Shown here in pieces: positions 34,384 through 43,308 of a DNA stretch of 64,000 nucleotides; the stretch's first letter is position 1, and each line of letters begins with the position of its first letter. The notes beneath the pieces are model-generated. The model was not told the DNA's origin. It made no database searches and saw nothing but the letters and a program-made list of their open reading frames with translations. The DNA comes from G963663315 sp965204925 (GTDB lineage Bacteria > Pseudomonadota > Gammaproteobacteria > Arenicellales > Poriferihabitantaceae), in the NCBI GenBank assembly GCA_965204925.1, contig OZ242021.1, forward strand, positions 744,001 through 808,000, written 5' to 3'. The translations under genes and the position numbers were made by a program.

Positions 34384-34492
34384 CCCCCGGAATCTCATAT
34401 ACTCGCGCCGACGGTGGCAAGCGCCCCGTTTTCGATCCATATTGTGAACCCTCTGCGTCGTATCCCGTATGTGATTACTACCGGTAGACCGA

Positions 34493-35266
34493 TCACATCC
34501 TGAAGCCACGACCGAAATAGACATCCCTGGCCCTTTCGTCGGCCATGATGGTCTGCGGCGGTCCGGAAACCAGCGCTTGCCCCCGGTGCATGAGGTAGGC
34601 GCGATCACAGATTCCCAGGGTCTCGCGGACGTTATGGTCGGTAAGCAATACACCGACCCCCTTTTGTCTGAGCATTTTGATCATATGCCGGACATCCTGA
34701 ACCGCAATCGGATCGATCCCGGCAAAAGGCTCATCAAGCAGAATAAATCCGGGTTCGAGGGCGAGCGCGCGGGCGATTTCCACCCGTCTTTGCTCACCGC
34801 CTGACAATTGAATGGCCGGCTTGTCCCTGAGCCCAAGAATACCGAATTCCTCGAGAAGACACTCACTGACCCGGCGTTGCTCTTCCTTGCTGTGTTTTCC
34901 CGAGATTTCGAGTACGGCAAGCAGATTCTGCTCGGTCGTCAGCTTCCTGAATACCGAGTGCTCCTGGGGCAGATAACCGATTCCCCTGCGCGCCCGTTCG
35001 TGCATGGGCAGGCGGGTAATGTCCTCATGATCAAGATGGATCACCCCTTCATCACATTGAACCAGCCCGATCAACATGTTGAAGCTGGTTGTTTTACCCG
35101 CTCCGTTCGCCCCCAGTAATCCGACCACTTCGCAGCTGGATACAGTCAGATCGATATGATCGACAACGGTGACTCGCCGATATTTCTTTTTCAGTCCTGT
35201 GGCAGTCAGCCTTCTCGCGGGACGGCAAGCTGTCTTTCCATCATACTCGGGCAGATTGTGCGGCAA
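34493..35266 (-). CDS. lptB: LPS export ABC transporter ATP-binding protein LptB
   Basis: A 257-residue ATPase that powers LPS transport by LptB2FGC. Walker A is GANGAGKTTSFN; then GYLPQEHSVFRKLT (Q loop), LSGGEQRRVEIARAL (signature), FILLDEPFAGIDP (Walker B) and LTDHNVRETL (switch His). An N-terminal stretch of about 18 residues precedes the usual start. It begins one base after the lptA stop. Confidence 0.95.
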   Translation of the reverse strand: MPHNLPEYDGKTACRPARRLTATGLKKKYRRVTVVDHIDLTVSSCEVVGLLGANGAGKTTSFNMLIGLVQCDEGVIHLDHEDITRLPMHERARRGIGYLPQEHSVFRKLTTEQNLLAVLEISGKHSKEEQRRVSECLLEEFGILGLRDKPAIQLSGGEQRRVEIARALALEPGFILLDEPFAGIDPIAVQDVRHMIKMLRQKGVGVLLTDHNVRETLGICDRAYLMHRGQALVSGPPQTIMADERARDVYFGRGFRM

Positions 35267-35800
35267 TCACCCGCTCTCCTTTTTACGCGGCTGGATCACC
35301 GTCTTGACCCTGGAATGGTCCTGCGGTTCGCTACCGTCGCCGGATTGCACAGCCTGATCGCCGGTTATTCTGGCTTCCCTCGTAGCCCGATTATAAACGG
35401 CCCGGTTCCCGGTAATAAGCGAACCGCCCTGCTCCATCGTGGCGCGATTTTCCAGTATCAACAGGTCGTTTGTCTGGTCCAGCGTGATTTTCAGCGCCGA
35501 TAGCCGGATATCTTCGTCCTGGTCCGCGGGGCGTTGTTTGAACCGTGCAGGGTCGCCGGTACAAACGGCTTCTTCCAGCGCCTGGTTTTCATCAAGGGAG
35601 GTAACCAGTTTATCGCAATTCAGGCGTACACTGCCCTGGATCAGCACCACATTGCCGCGATATATGCGCACCCTTTCGGTAACATTGATTTCCACGTCGT
35701 CCGCATCCAGGAAGGTGGGCTGGCTGGCATCGCCATCCAGCGCCGCAACTGTTTGCATGGACAGATACAGCAGCAATCCGGTAACAGCCCATCTCAGCAT
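35267..35800 (-). CDS. lptA: LPS periplasmic bridge protein LptA
   Basis: About 177 residues, a beta-jellyroll protein that forms the periplasmic LPS bridge. A signal peptide (MLRWAVTGLLLYLSMQTVAALDG) precedes DADDVEINVTERVRIYRGNVV and SLITGNRAVYNRATREARI. The ATG at 35800 was chosen as it puts the signal peptide at the N-terminus; a GTG at 35827 would add 9 residues. 16 bp after lptC. Confidence 0.9.
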   Translation of the reverse strand: MLRWAVTGLLLYLSMQTVAALDGDASQPTFLDADDVEINVTERVRIYRGNVVLIQGSVRLNCDKLVTSLDENQALEEAVCTGDPARFKQRPADQDEDIRLSALKITLDQTNDLLILENRATMEQGGSLITGNRAVYNRATREARITGDQAVQSGDGSEPQDHSRVKTVIQPRKKESG

Positions 35801-35816
35801 TCTTTTACAATCTCCC

Positions 35817-36251
35817 TCATTGTTCACCTTTCAGGTTAATGGTCATTTTATCCGATGCGGCTACACTGCGGGAAACCCCGTTGCGGCTTTCAAAAGCGCG
35901 GACATTTCCATCCAGTAAAACGGTGGATCGGTCATCATATATCCACCCGGTTTGTGCATAAATGTGACTCAGGACGCGCCCGGAATCATACTGTATGACT
36001 TGAGGGTTACTCAACAGGGAGCGCCTCTCGGCAGGATAATGCGTCAACCTGTCGGCAACAACCCGATACTCCCTTCCGTTTTCCCCGGAGGTGGTCGAAA
36101 CCGGGTTTTCGATAAAATAATCCGGTTCATTCGCTTGCCGGGCGACTGCACGGTCCACCTTTGTCGGCAAATCAGGCTGGACCCATACAGACAACAGGAA
36201 GAAAAGGATCACCCCTGCGGCCAATACCGGATTTTCCTTCAACCAGCCCAT
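35817..36251 (-). CDS. lptC: LPS export protein LptC
   Basis: A 144-residue inner-membrane anchored protein: one N-terminal helix (NPVLAAGVILFFLLSVWVQ) and a periplasmic jellyroll with PDYFIENPVSTT, LTHYPAERRSLLSNPQVIQYD and GNVRAFESR. It links the LptBFG transporter with LptA. It starts 3 bp after kdsD; kdsC, the usual gene between them, is absent. Confidence 0.9.
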   Translation of the reverse strand: MGWLKENPVLAAGVILFFLLSVWVQPDLPTKVDRAVARQANEPDYFIENPVSTTSGENGREYRVVADRLTHYPAERRSLLSNPQVIQYDSGRVLSHIYAQTGWIYDDRSTVLLDGNVRAFESRNGVSRSVAASDKMTINLKGEQ

Positions 36252-36254
36252 CAA

Positions 36255-37256
36255 TCATATCACGCCACTGCGCAGCAGATCATGGGTATTGAGCGCTCCC
36301 ACCACCTGATCGTTGTCATCAACCACGAAGAGACCATTGATCGCATGGGGGCCCTGCTGCGCGAAATCTCTCATGATTTTGACAATTTCTTCTGCCAATG
36401 TATGCGGGGCAACCGTGACCGGGTCTCTCGTCATCAGATCTCTCGCCTTACTCTCGTACACATTGACCTCTTTTCCCAGCGCGCGCCGCAAATCCCCATC
36501 GGTGAACATGCCCAGTAACCGGTTGTTGTGATCAACGACGCCGGCCATGCCCAGGGACTTGGAGGACATTTCGAGCAACAACCGGTCCATAGTCGCATGC
36601 TCCCTGACGAGGGGGAGTTCATCACCCGTGTGCATGAGGTCGCTGGCATACAGCAACAGACGCCTGCCCAGCGCTCCACCGGGATGGGTGCGGGCAAAAT
36701 CCTGGATTGAAAACCCGCGCAGCTTCTGCACTGCCACCGCCAGCGCGTCACCCATGACCAGGGTTGCCGTTGTGCTTGCGGTCGGCGCAAGATTATGCGG
36801 GCACGCTTCCCTGTGCACACCGACATCCAGATTGGCATCGGATTGATGCGCCAGTGTCGAGGCCGGATTGCCGCTCATTGCAATCAGTTTAATCCCGAGC
36901 CGCTTGACGATCGGGATGATCGAAACCACCTCGATCGTTTCGCCCGAATTGGAGATCGCGATCACCAGATCACGAGTGGTCAACATTCCCAGGTCGCCAT
37001 GACTGGCTTCCCCCGGATGCAGGAAAAAGGCAGGCGTCCCGGTACTCGCCAGAGTGGCTGCAATCTTGCCCCCTATATGCCCCGATTTGCCCATGCCGAT
37101 CACGACAACCCGCCCCTCGCACTCAAGTATCATGTTGCATGCCTTGCCAAATCCACCGTCGAGGCGGTCCGGCAAAGCGAGCACAGCGGCCGCCTCGACC
37201 TCGATGACGGAGCGCGCGCAACGAACAGGATCGATTTCGGGTTGTGGGGTGGGCAT
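36255..37256 (-). CDS. kdsD: D-arabinose 5-phosphate isomerase
   Basis: A 333-residue isomerase that makes arabinose 5-phosphate from ribulose 5-phosphate, the first step of KDO synthesis. The SIS domain shows VVVIGMGKSGHIGGKIAATLASTGTPAFF and AISNSGETIEV; two CBS domains follow, ending in GALNTHDLLRSGV. The start at 37256 (MPTPQPEID) matches the family; longer frames run antisense to the DUF1244 gene. First gene of the kdsD-lptC-lptA-lptB unit. Confidence 0.95.
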   Translation of the reverse strand: MPTPQPEIDPVRCARSVIEVEAAAVLALPDRLDGGFGKACNMILECEGRVVVIGMGKSGHIGGKIAATLASTGTPAFFLHPGEASHGDLGMLTTRDLVIAISNSGETIEVVSIIPIVKRLGIKLIAMSGNPASTLAHQSDANLDVGVHREACPHNLAPTASTTATLVMGDALAVAVQKLRGFSIQDFARTHPGGALGRRLLLYASDLMHTGDELPLVREHATMDRLLLEMSSKSLGMAGVVDHNNRLLGMFTDGDLRRALGKEVNVYESKARDLMTRDPVTVAPHTLAEEIVKIMRDFAQQGPHAINGLFVVDDNDQVVGALNTHDLLRSGVI

Positions 37257-37325
37257 GGTTGATATAATGACTGCAAGTGGAGTATATACCAGCAAGGTAC
37301 GATGATAATTGACGGAGAATGAACA

Positions 37326-37646
37326 ATGACTGAATTGCCGGAAATAACCGAACTGCAAAGTACCCGCATTGATGCGGCGGTCTTCAGAAAGATGATCGAT
37401 CACTTGCGCAGAAATCCCCGGGTGCAGAATATCGATCTCATGAATGTAGCTTATTTTTGCCGCAACTGTTTCTCGAAATGGTATATGAGCGCCGCCCGCG
37501 ATGAGGGCATTGAACTCGACTACGACCAGGCCCGGGAAATCATCTACGGCATGCCGTACGGCGAATACAAGGCTATATACCAGAAAGAAGCTACCCGCGA
37601 GCAGCTGGACAAATACGCGGAAAGCCGCAAAAAAGCGACTGAATGA
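37326..37646 (+). CDS. DUF1244 family protein
   Basis: A 106-residue small soluble protein of the DUF1244 family, with VFRKMIDHLRRNPRVQNIDLMNVAYFCRNCFSKW and IYGMPYGEYKAIYQ. Function unknown; widely conserved in proteobacteria. Divergent from kdsD with a 69-bp spacer. Confidence 0.9.
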   Translation: MTELPEITELQSTRIDAAVFRKMIDHLRRNPRVQNIDLMNVAYFCRNCFSKWYMSAARDEGIELDYDQAREIIYGMPYGEYKAIYQKEATREQLDKYAESRKKATE

Positions 37647-37753
37647 GAGTATGCAACCGGCGCCTGCCAATGTTCACTACTCCTTGAGGAGGAGTGTGCA
37701 AGGGGAGTGATCGCTGCATACGGAATACAACGCCGGCGACCACAGGGAGTTCG

Positions 37754-40159
37754 TTAAAACAGCGATTCGTTAGCCGGTTCGTTGCCGCTTGCGTCCACAT
37801 CCGCGCTTTGTGGGCCGATTGCATCGCCGGGCTCCGTGCCGGCAAGATAATATTCCAGGTACCCGTCCGGATCGTCCGGCGAGGTGGGTTTTGCCGTTTC
37901 CCGGTTGATGAAACGGGTAGTTATGTTTTCCGGGATGACCTCGGGCTTCTCGGGGTAGTCCGGTAAAACATGACCCATGAAGTCAATCCAGATAGGGAGC
38001 GCCGCGCTCGCTCCGGATTCTCGCCTGCCCAGGTGCGCCGGTTCATCAAAACCAACGAAAACGGTGGTGATCACATCGGAATTGAATCCGGAAAACCACG
38101 CGTCCCGGAAATTGTTGGTAGTCCCTGTCTTGCCCGCCAGGTCGGAACGGTTCAGCGACTGCGCGCGGCGCCCCGTGCCGGTTGCAATGACCTGCTTCAT
38201 GATACTGCCGGTCAAAAAGGCATTCGCGGCCGAGAGCGACCGCTCGGGAGTTTGCGTGGAAAGCCCGACTTCGGCAGAACCGGTTTCCCCGGATTCATGC
38301 GGGCAGTCCTGACAGGGCGGAACAGGCAAGGAAACAGGATTGCCCTCGGCATCCTCGATTTTTTCAATGAACCAGGGCGCGACCCGGAATCCTCCATTGG
38401 CAAAAACAGCAAAGCTGGATGCCAGATTGAGCGGCGTGACACTGGCGCTGCCGAGAGCAAGAGAAAAACTGCGGGGCATTTTTTCCGGGTCAAAACCGAA
38501 TCTGGCGAGATGTTCGATCGTCGTATCCAGTCCCATTGCGCGGAGCAGGCGGACGGATACGAGGTTAAGGGAGAGGCTCAGCGCTTTCCTCAGGCGGGTG
38601 GGGCCGAAAAATTTCCTGCTGTAGTTCTGTGGTTTCCAGATTCCTTCCAGATCGTCCTCTACAACGACAGGCATGGCGCTTACCCGGCTGGATGGGGTAA
38701 AACCGTTATCAAGCGCCGCCGAATAAATGAATGGTTTGATATTCGACCCCGGCTGTCGTTCAGCTTGGGTAGCGCGATTGAACTTGCTCAGATAGTAATC
38801 GAACCCGCCGACGAGCGCCAGAATAGCTCCGCTGTTGGGGTCCAGACTGACCAGGGCGCCGGACACCTCCGGTATCTGGGAAAGCATCCAGTTATTTTCC
38901 GTGAGCCCCCTCAAATATACGACATCACCTGCCGAGACAACATCACTGGCAGAAGTCAATTCAGGACCGATACTGTTGGCGCGGATATACTTTCTCGCCC
39001 ATTGCATATTTTTCCATTCAATGGTGAGCGTATCGCCGCGGCTGTTGAGCGCCTCGAAAGACCGGTCGGCCACCCGGATCACGACTGCCGGTACGATTTC
39101 CCTGCTTGACGGATATTGGGACAGTATGTCGAGCAGATTCTGCGCCGTCCCTCCGGAAACGGGCAAGTCAGCCGGAGCAACATTGCCGATCGGACCCTTG
39201 AAGCCATGACGCATGTCATAGTCAATGAGGCCCCGGCGCAGCGCCTCATCCGCTTTTTTCTGATATTCGCTGTTTACGGTAACGGTGACGTTCAATCCGG
39301 CCCGGTAAATGTCGTCACCGAGCCGTTCAAACAGGAACCGTCTCGCCATTTCCGATACGTAAGGAGCCTGAAAGTCTGCGTCAGTGACATGCAGCCACGC
39401 CGTGAGCGGCGACTTGCTGGCCGTTTCCAGGCTGAGTTTGTCGATTCTGCCGAGTGCATACAGCCGGCTTAAAACATGAGCGCGCCTTTCCCGGGCGCGT
39501 TGCGGGTTCGATATCGGGTTGTCTGCGGACGGGGCTCTGGGCAAGCCGGCCAGCATGCAGATTTCCGGCAGGCTGAGTTCCGCGAGACTGACGCCATAGT
39601 AGACCTGCGCCGCTGCGGCAAAACCATAGGAGCGGTGGCCGAGAAAAATCTTGTTGAGATAGAGTTCAAGAATTTCGTCCTTGGTCAGGGCCCGCTCCAT
39701 CTTGAAAGCCAGAAGCATTTCCTTCAGCTTGCGGGTATAGGTCTTTTCCGGACCGAGGAAGAAATTTCGCGCCACCTGCATCGTGATCGTGCTGGCGCCC
39801 TGGCTGCGCGAACGGCTCATGAAGTTGCTGATCGCGGCACGCACAATTCCCGGGAAATCAACGCCGGTATGGTGGTAGAAACGATCATCCTCGGTAACGA
39901 GCAGGGCGTCTATGAGAAGCGGCGGCACCTCGTCAAGGGTGACAGGAATACGTCTTTCTTCACCATATTCGGCGATCAGCTTGCGGTCGGAACTGTAAAT
40001 TCGAAGCGGAATATTGAGGGGCGCCTGTCGAATCTCATCAACCGATGGCAGGTCGGGCAACAATGAGGCCGCGTAAAGAACCAGACCTGTTGCCAGGGTT
40101 ACGGCAAAAACAAATCCGGCATAGATCAGTCTCAATACGATTTTTGCGAGAAATGCCAT
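37754..40159 (-). CDS. mrcA: Penicillin-binding protein 1A (bifunctional)
   Basis: An 801-residue class A PBP with an N-terminal membrane helix, a glycosyltransferase domain (VTEDDRFYHHTGVDFPGI, QGASTITMQVARNFFL, KIFLGHRSYG), an OB-like insert, and a transpeptidase domain with SNIK (in RQPGSNIKPFIY), SLN and KTGTT motifs. It polymerises and crosslinks peptidoglycan in the periplasm. Divergent from aroK; in many Gammaproteobacteria pilMNOPQ lie between these genes, but here only 47 bp remain. Confidence 0.96.
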   Translation of the reverse strand: MAFLAKIVLRLIYAGFVFAVTLATGLVLYAASLLPDLPSVDEIRQAPLNIPLRIYSSDRKLIAEYGEERRIPVTLDEVPPLLIDALLVTEDDRFYHHTGVDFPGIVRAAISNFMSRSRSQGASTITMQVARNFFLGPEKTYTRKLKEMLLAFKMERALTKDEILELYLNKIFLGHRSYGFAAAAQVYYGVSLAELSLPEICMLAGLPRAPSADNPISNPQRARERRAHVLSRLYALGRIDKLSLETASKSPLTAWLHVTDADFQAPYVSEMARRFLFERLGDDIYRAGLNVTVTVNSEYQKKADEALRRGLIDYDMRHGFKGPIGNVAPADLPVSGGTAQNLLDILSQYPSSREIVPAVVIRVADRSFEALNSRGDTLTIEWKNMQWARKYIRANSIGPELTSASDVVSAGDVVYLRGLTENNWMLSQIPEVSGALVSLDPNSGAILALVGGFDYYLSKFNRATQAERQPGSNIKPFIYSAALDNGFTPSSRVSAMPVVVEDDLEGIWKPQNYSRKFFGPTRLRKALSLSLNLVSVRLLRAMGLDTTIEHLARFGFDPEKMPRSFSLALGSASVTPLNLASSFAVFANGGFRVAPWFIEKIEDAEGNPVSLPVPPCQDCPHESGETGSAEVGLSTQTPERSLSAANAFLTGSIMKQVIATGTGRRAQSLNRSDLAGKTGTTNNFRDAWFSGFNSDVITTVFVGFDEPAHLGRRESGASAALPIWIDFMGHVLPDYPEKPEVIPENITTRFINRETAKPTSPDDPDGYLEYYLAGTEPGDAIGPQSADVDASGNEPANESLF

Positions 40160-40206
40160 ATGAAATGTCTTTCAAAAGGGCTGTTTCAGAGGCTATTATA
40201 GCTGTT

Positions 40207-40734
40207 ATGGAAAATATTTATCTGATTGGTCTGCCCGGGTCGGGAAAGACCACGGTTGGCAGAAACCTTGCCCGCTTCCTGTGCCTGGACTTCATGGATA
40301 CGGACCAGATGATCGAAAAGAGGACGGGTGTTTCCATCAGCCATATCTTCGAGATAGAGGGAGAAGCCGGATTTCGCAAGCGGGAAAACCGGTTGTTTGC
40401 AGAGACCGGCGAACGCACCCGAACGGTTATTTCCACCGGCGGCGGTATTATTCTCAGTGATTCGAACCGGAAACTGATGCGCGAGCACGGACGAGCGGTT
40501 TATCTCAAGGCCCCGGTGGACATTTTATGGTCGAGACTGGAGAGTTGCTGCAACCGCCCCCTGCTGCAAACCGCCGCCCCGCGCACCACAATCGCCGGAC
40601 TGATGAAAGAACGCGGGCCATTGTATGAAGCGCAGGCGGACTGGGTCGTCGAAGTCACTACAGAAACAGCGAAAAGGACTGCCCGTAAAATTGCACAGCT
40701 GATCAATCATCCGCCGGCAGGCAAACAACCATGA
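40207..40734 (+). CDS. aroK: Shikimate kinase
   Basis: A 175-residue kinase forming shikimate 3-phosphate. Walker A GLPGSGKTTVGR, DTDQMIEKRTG, GEAGFRKRENR and STGGGIIL are intact. The ATG at 40207 was chosen; a longer frame runs back into mrcA. Overlaps aroB by 4 bp. Confidence 0.95.
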   Translation: MENIYLIGLPGSGKTTVGRNLARFLCLDFMDTDQMIEKRTGVSISHIFEIEGEAGFRKRENRLFAETGERTRTVISTGGGIILSDSNRKLMREHGRAVYLKAPVDILWSRLESCCNRPLLQTAAPRTTIAGLMKERGPLYEAQADWVVEVTTETAKRTARKIAQLINHPPAGKQP

Positions 40735-41828
40735 AAACCGTCCACGTCAATCTTGGCAAACGCAGTTACGATATCCGCATTGCGCCGGGGATACTGGATG
40801 ACCGCGAGCAGTTGCGCCCCTGGATTCGCGGGGAGCAGGTTTTCATTATTACGAACGAAGTGGTTGCCCCGCTTTACCTGGAGAAAATAACAAACAGCCT
40901 GGCCGGCAAATCGGTCGAGCAAATGGTCCTCAAGGACGGAGAAGGAGTCAAGACGTTATGCACCGCCCGCGAAATCTTTGACCGCATGATTTCGGTCCCG
41001 CTGGAGCGCTCGACCACCGTAATCGCCCTGGGAGGGGGCGTGGTCGGAGATATTGCCGGATTCGTTGCCGCCTGCTATCAACGGGGTGTTCCGTTCATCC
41101 AGATACCTACGACGCTGCTTTCCCAGGTCGACTCATCCGTTGGCGGCAAAACCGCGGTCAATCATCCACGCGGCAAGAATATGATTGGCGCCTTTCATCA
41201 GCCGCAAGGGGTATTAATCGATGCCTCTACCCTGTCCACTCTGGAACCGAGGCAGTTTTCCTCCGGTATTGCGGAAGTAATCAAATACGGAATGATCAAT
41301 GATCCGCCGTTTTTCGCATGGCTGGAAGACAACATCGAGCGGATCATGGCGCTCGATCAGAAAGCGCTCGGGTACATGATCGAACAGTCCTGCCGCAACA
41401 AGGCGCGTATCGTCGAACGGGATGAAAAGGAAGCCGGTATGCGGGCGTTGCTGAACCTTGGGCATACGTTCGGCCACGCTATCGAAACATCGACACAATA
41501 CGCCGGCTGGCTGCACGGTGAAGCAGTCGCCCTCGGCATGATCATGGCCGCATTCATGTCGAAACTGCAGGGTGACTTTTCCGAACAGGCGCTGACCCGT
41601 CTGCAATCGTTACTGGACAGGGCGCGATTGCCGACACAGCCATGCCATGCTCTTTCAGCGCAAAAACTTAAAGGATTGATGAGGCTGGATAAAAAAGTTC
41701 GCCGCGGCAAGTTGCGGCTCGTGTTGCTGAAGGGAATCGGGCAGGCTTACATCACGCACCAGTATGACGAGGCCGCGCTTGATACCACGCTGGAATACTT
41801 CGCACAGTCTTTCCCAATTGAGAAGTGA
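40731..41828 (+). CDS. aroB: 3-dehydroquinate synthase
   Basis: A 365-residue NAD- and metal-dependent synthase. LGGGVVGDIAGFVA, IPTTLLSQVDSSVGGKTAVNHPRGKN and the metal-binding NLGHTFGHAIE with WLHGEAVALGM are present. Last recognisable gene of the aroKB pair; damX and its neighbours, which usually follow, are absent, and accessory DNA begins right after it. Confidence 0.96.
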   Translation: MKTVHVNLGKRSYDIRIAPGILDDREQLRPWIRGEQVFIITNEVVAPLYLEKITNSLAGKSVEQMVLKDGEGVKTLCTAREIFDRMISVPLERSTTVIALGGGVVGDIAGFVAACYQRGVPFIQIPTTLLSQVDSSVGGKTAVNHPRGKNMIGAFHQPQGVLIDASTLSTLEPRQFSSGIAEVIKYGMINDPPFFAWLEDNIERIMALDQKALGYMIEQSCRNKARIVERDEKEAGMRALLNLGHTFGHAIETSTQYAGWLHGEAVALGMIMAAFMSKLQGDFSEQALTRLQSLLDRARLPTQPCHALSAQKLKGLMRLDKKVRRGKLRLVLLKGIGQAYITHQYDEAALDTTLEYFAQSFPIEK

Positions 41829-41871
41829 GCCTGAAGAGAGAGCATTTACTGGTCTTTATTCAAACGCTTTT

Positions 41872-41889
41872 CCAAGCTTGCAAGCTTGG
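41872..41889. repeat. 18-bp perfect palindrome after aroB
   Basis: CCAAGCTTG-CAAGCTTGG, 44 bp after the aroB stop. No T tract follows on either strand, so it is not a standard terminator. The 160 bp between aroB and the transposase relic show no other recognisable feature. Confidence 0.5.
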
Positions 41890-41989
41890 TACCAGAGGAC
41901 TGATCTGCTGTTGAAGCTCCTTGGGGGCCTCTCCCGCCAGATGCCCCGTATTTGGGGCGCGCGAGTCGCGAACAATCTTTTACAGCGCC

Positions 41990-42664
41990 ATGTCATAGCC
42001 AGGTCGATGAGCCTTCAGGTGGCGTGATTTCGGGTAGTGTTGAACAGTTTGCTCCGGGGCCTGGTTGACCCGAAGAGCCGCCTCATTATCGCTGATCTCC
42101 CTTGAGATTGCATCCAGCCGCTTGAGGGTAATACCCGGCTTGAGGTAGTGCGCTGCGTCCGGGAGGGATCGGAGTTTCTCGTGGGGGGCATGACGAGTTC
42201 GCAGGGGTAGCGCTTTTTGCGCTTGCCCTTGTTGTCGACCCGCACCCGGTTCGGCCGGGTCTGCTCGAAGCGTCGTCTGCACCCCCGGTAGCAACGGGTC
42301 TTGCGCAGGTTGTCCATCTTCGCTAGGGCGGTCACGTCCGTCTCGGTGTAGCGCCTGGAGCGCCTGGGGAACGGTCTGGCCGGCTTCGCGCGGCGGTCCC
42401 GAATCCCACCGCTGTCCCGGTACTGCCGGATCAGCCGGGTCACCTGGGCCCGGGACCGCCCCGTGACCTTCTGCAGGTACGCCCTGACCGTCCCCGGTCC
42501 GCCCTGCCGAGGGAGGAGTAGCGGAGTAGTCGCAGGCGGTCCTGGACCCATTCATAGACCTCCTGTCGGGACTGGGGTTCAAAGTCGAAAGTAGTGGCGC
42601 CGTTCAGGAATGAACGGACCTCTTCCACCGTCTGTGGTCGTTTGTTGTGCAATTTCAAGATCAT
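41990..42664 (-). pseudogene. Decayed integrase-type transposase
   Basis: Pieces of one transposase appear in three frames. N-terminal part: TVEEVRSFLNGATTFDF and a segment ending LLRYSSLGRADRG; after a frameshift near 42490, TVRAYLQKVTGRSRAQVTRL and RRYTETDVTALAKMD (the HTH region); after a large internal deletion and a second shift within a C6 run near 42190, the tail SLPDAAHYLKPGITLKRLD and ISDNEAA. The DDE/rve catalytic core is missing, so it is inactive. Resembles the integrase-like transposases that start with a double HTH (IS481-like); exact IS not named. Confidence 0.75.
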
Positions 42665-42689
42665 TCTCCAATGATCCCGAAATCGCCGC

Positions 42690-42747
42690 CTTCAGACTCA
42701 TTTCTCGTTGGAAATACGCCCACCCTTCAGGCTCATTTCTCATTGGA
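42690..42747. repeat. Pair of 23-nt imperfect direct repeats at the transposase 5' side
   Basis: Units 42690-42712 and 42725-42747, both matching CTTCAGrCTCATTTCTCrTT followed by GGA, 35 bp apart and just upstream of the transposase start. They may be the terminal or sub-terminal region of the insertion sequence. Confidence 0.6.
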
Positions 42748-43201
42748 CAAATCTCCGTATTTAGAATATAATTCCTTCTGTCGCCCGATTCCAAAAACCA
42801 CAAAGACGGCCTTGAATGCAAAGACAAAGAAAAAATAATAATGATTACAATAGCTTACCCCCCCCCCCCATTTCCAGGGACAAGAGTCTCTGACACTCCG
42901 GTAATCCGCGCGGTAAAACGCAGCCGCGCAAGCGCCGCACACGGCATAAAGCGCCTTTACCCGAAAGGGCGCTCTTTACTTCCCCGGACGCTTAACCAAC
43001 CCGCACACCCCTTCGCCGCGCCAGCGCCCCGCGCGCCTTCACGGCTGTCCGATATACAGTCCCCGAATTATCGCGCTACGCCCGATCCAACCGCTCCCGT
43101 CACTCCTCCCTTGAGGGGAGCCGGAAAGCCGGTGGACCTAACCACGACTCAACACTTGATTCACTCAACTTTTCAACTTTCAATCATGAGGAGAAATCAC
43201 C
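42748..43201. other. Gene-free leader of the lipoprotein cassette, with C12 tract and hairpin
   Basis: No credible gene. It contains a C12 homopolymer (42858-42869), a hairpin AGCGCCTTT (42950-42958) / AAAGGGCGCT (42964-42973), the upstream copy of a 67-bp repeat (43048-43114), and a Shine-Dalgarno AGGAG (43189-43193) 8 nt before the ATG at 43202. Short ORFs here have no family resemblance. Confidence 0.6.
43048..43114 (+). repeat. Imperfect direct repeat, upstream copy
   Basis: Begins TCCGATATACAGTCCCCGA and ends GTCACTCCTCCCTTGA. The partner is 45025-45085, which begins TCCGATATACAGCCCCCGA and ends GTCACTCCCCCTTGA. The two can be aligned over their length with a few small gaps (67 versus 61 bp). 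They flank the lipoprotein gene. Confidence 0.8.
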
Positions 43202-43308
43202 ATGAAATACACTGACAACATGAAATACACTGACAACATGAAATACACTGACAACATGAAATACACTGACAACATGAAATACACTGACAACATGAAATAC
43301 ACTGACAA
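43202..43308 (+). repeat. Six-copy 18-bp tandem repeat containing the start codon
   Basis: Unit ATGAAATACACTGACAAC, starting at 43202, 43220, 43238, 43256, 43274 and 43292; five perfect copies, and a sixth that changes at its last base and runs into the signal peptide. Each unit encodes MKYTDN and carries an ATG. Only the first ATG has a Shine-Dalgarno (AGGAG at 43189-43193). Confidence 0.95.

Noticed and set aside
37970..39109. 379-codon plus-strand open frame within mrcA
   Set aside because: Antisense shadow of the transpeptidase domain.
41872..41900. Cloning-vector polylinker (two HindIII sites and a KpnI site close together)
   Set aside because: The flanking sequence does not continue as any vector I know, and the neighbouring genes are native; the sites arise from an 18-bp palindrome.
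43202..43308. CRISPR array
   Set aside because: The repeats are contiguous with no spacers and lie inside a coding region; there are no cas genes.
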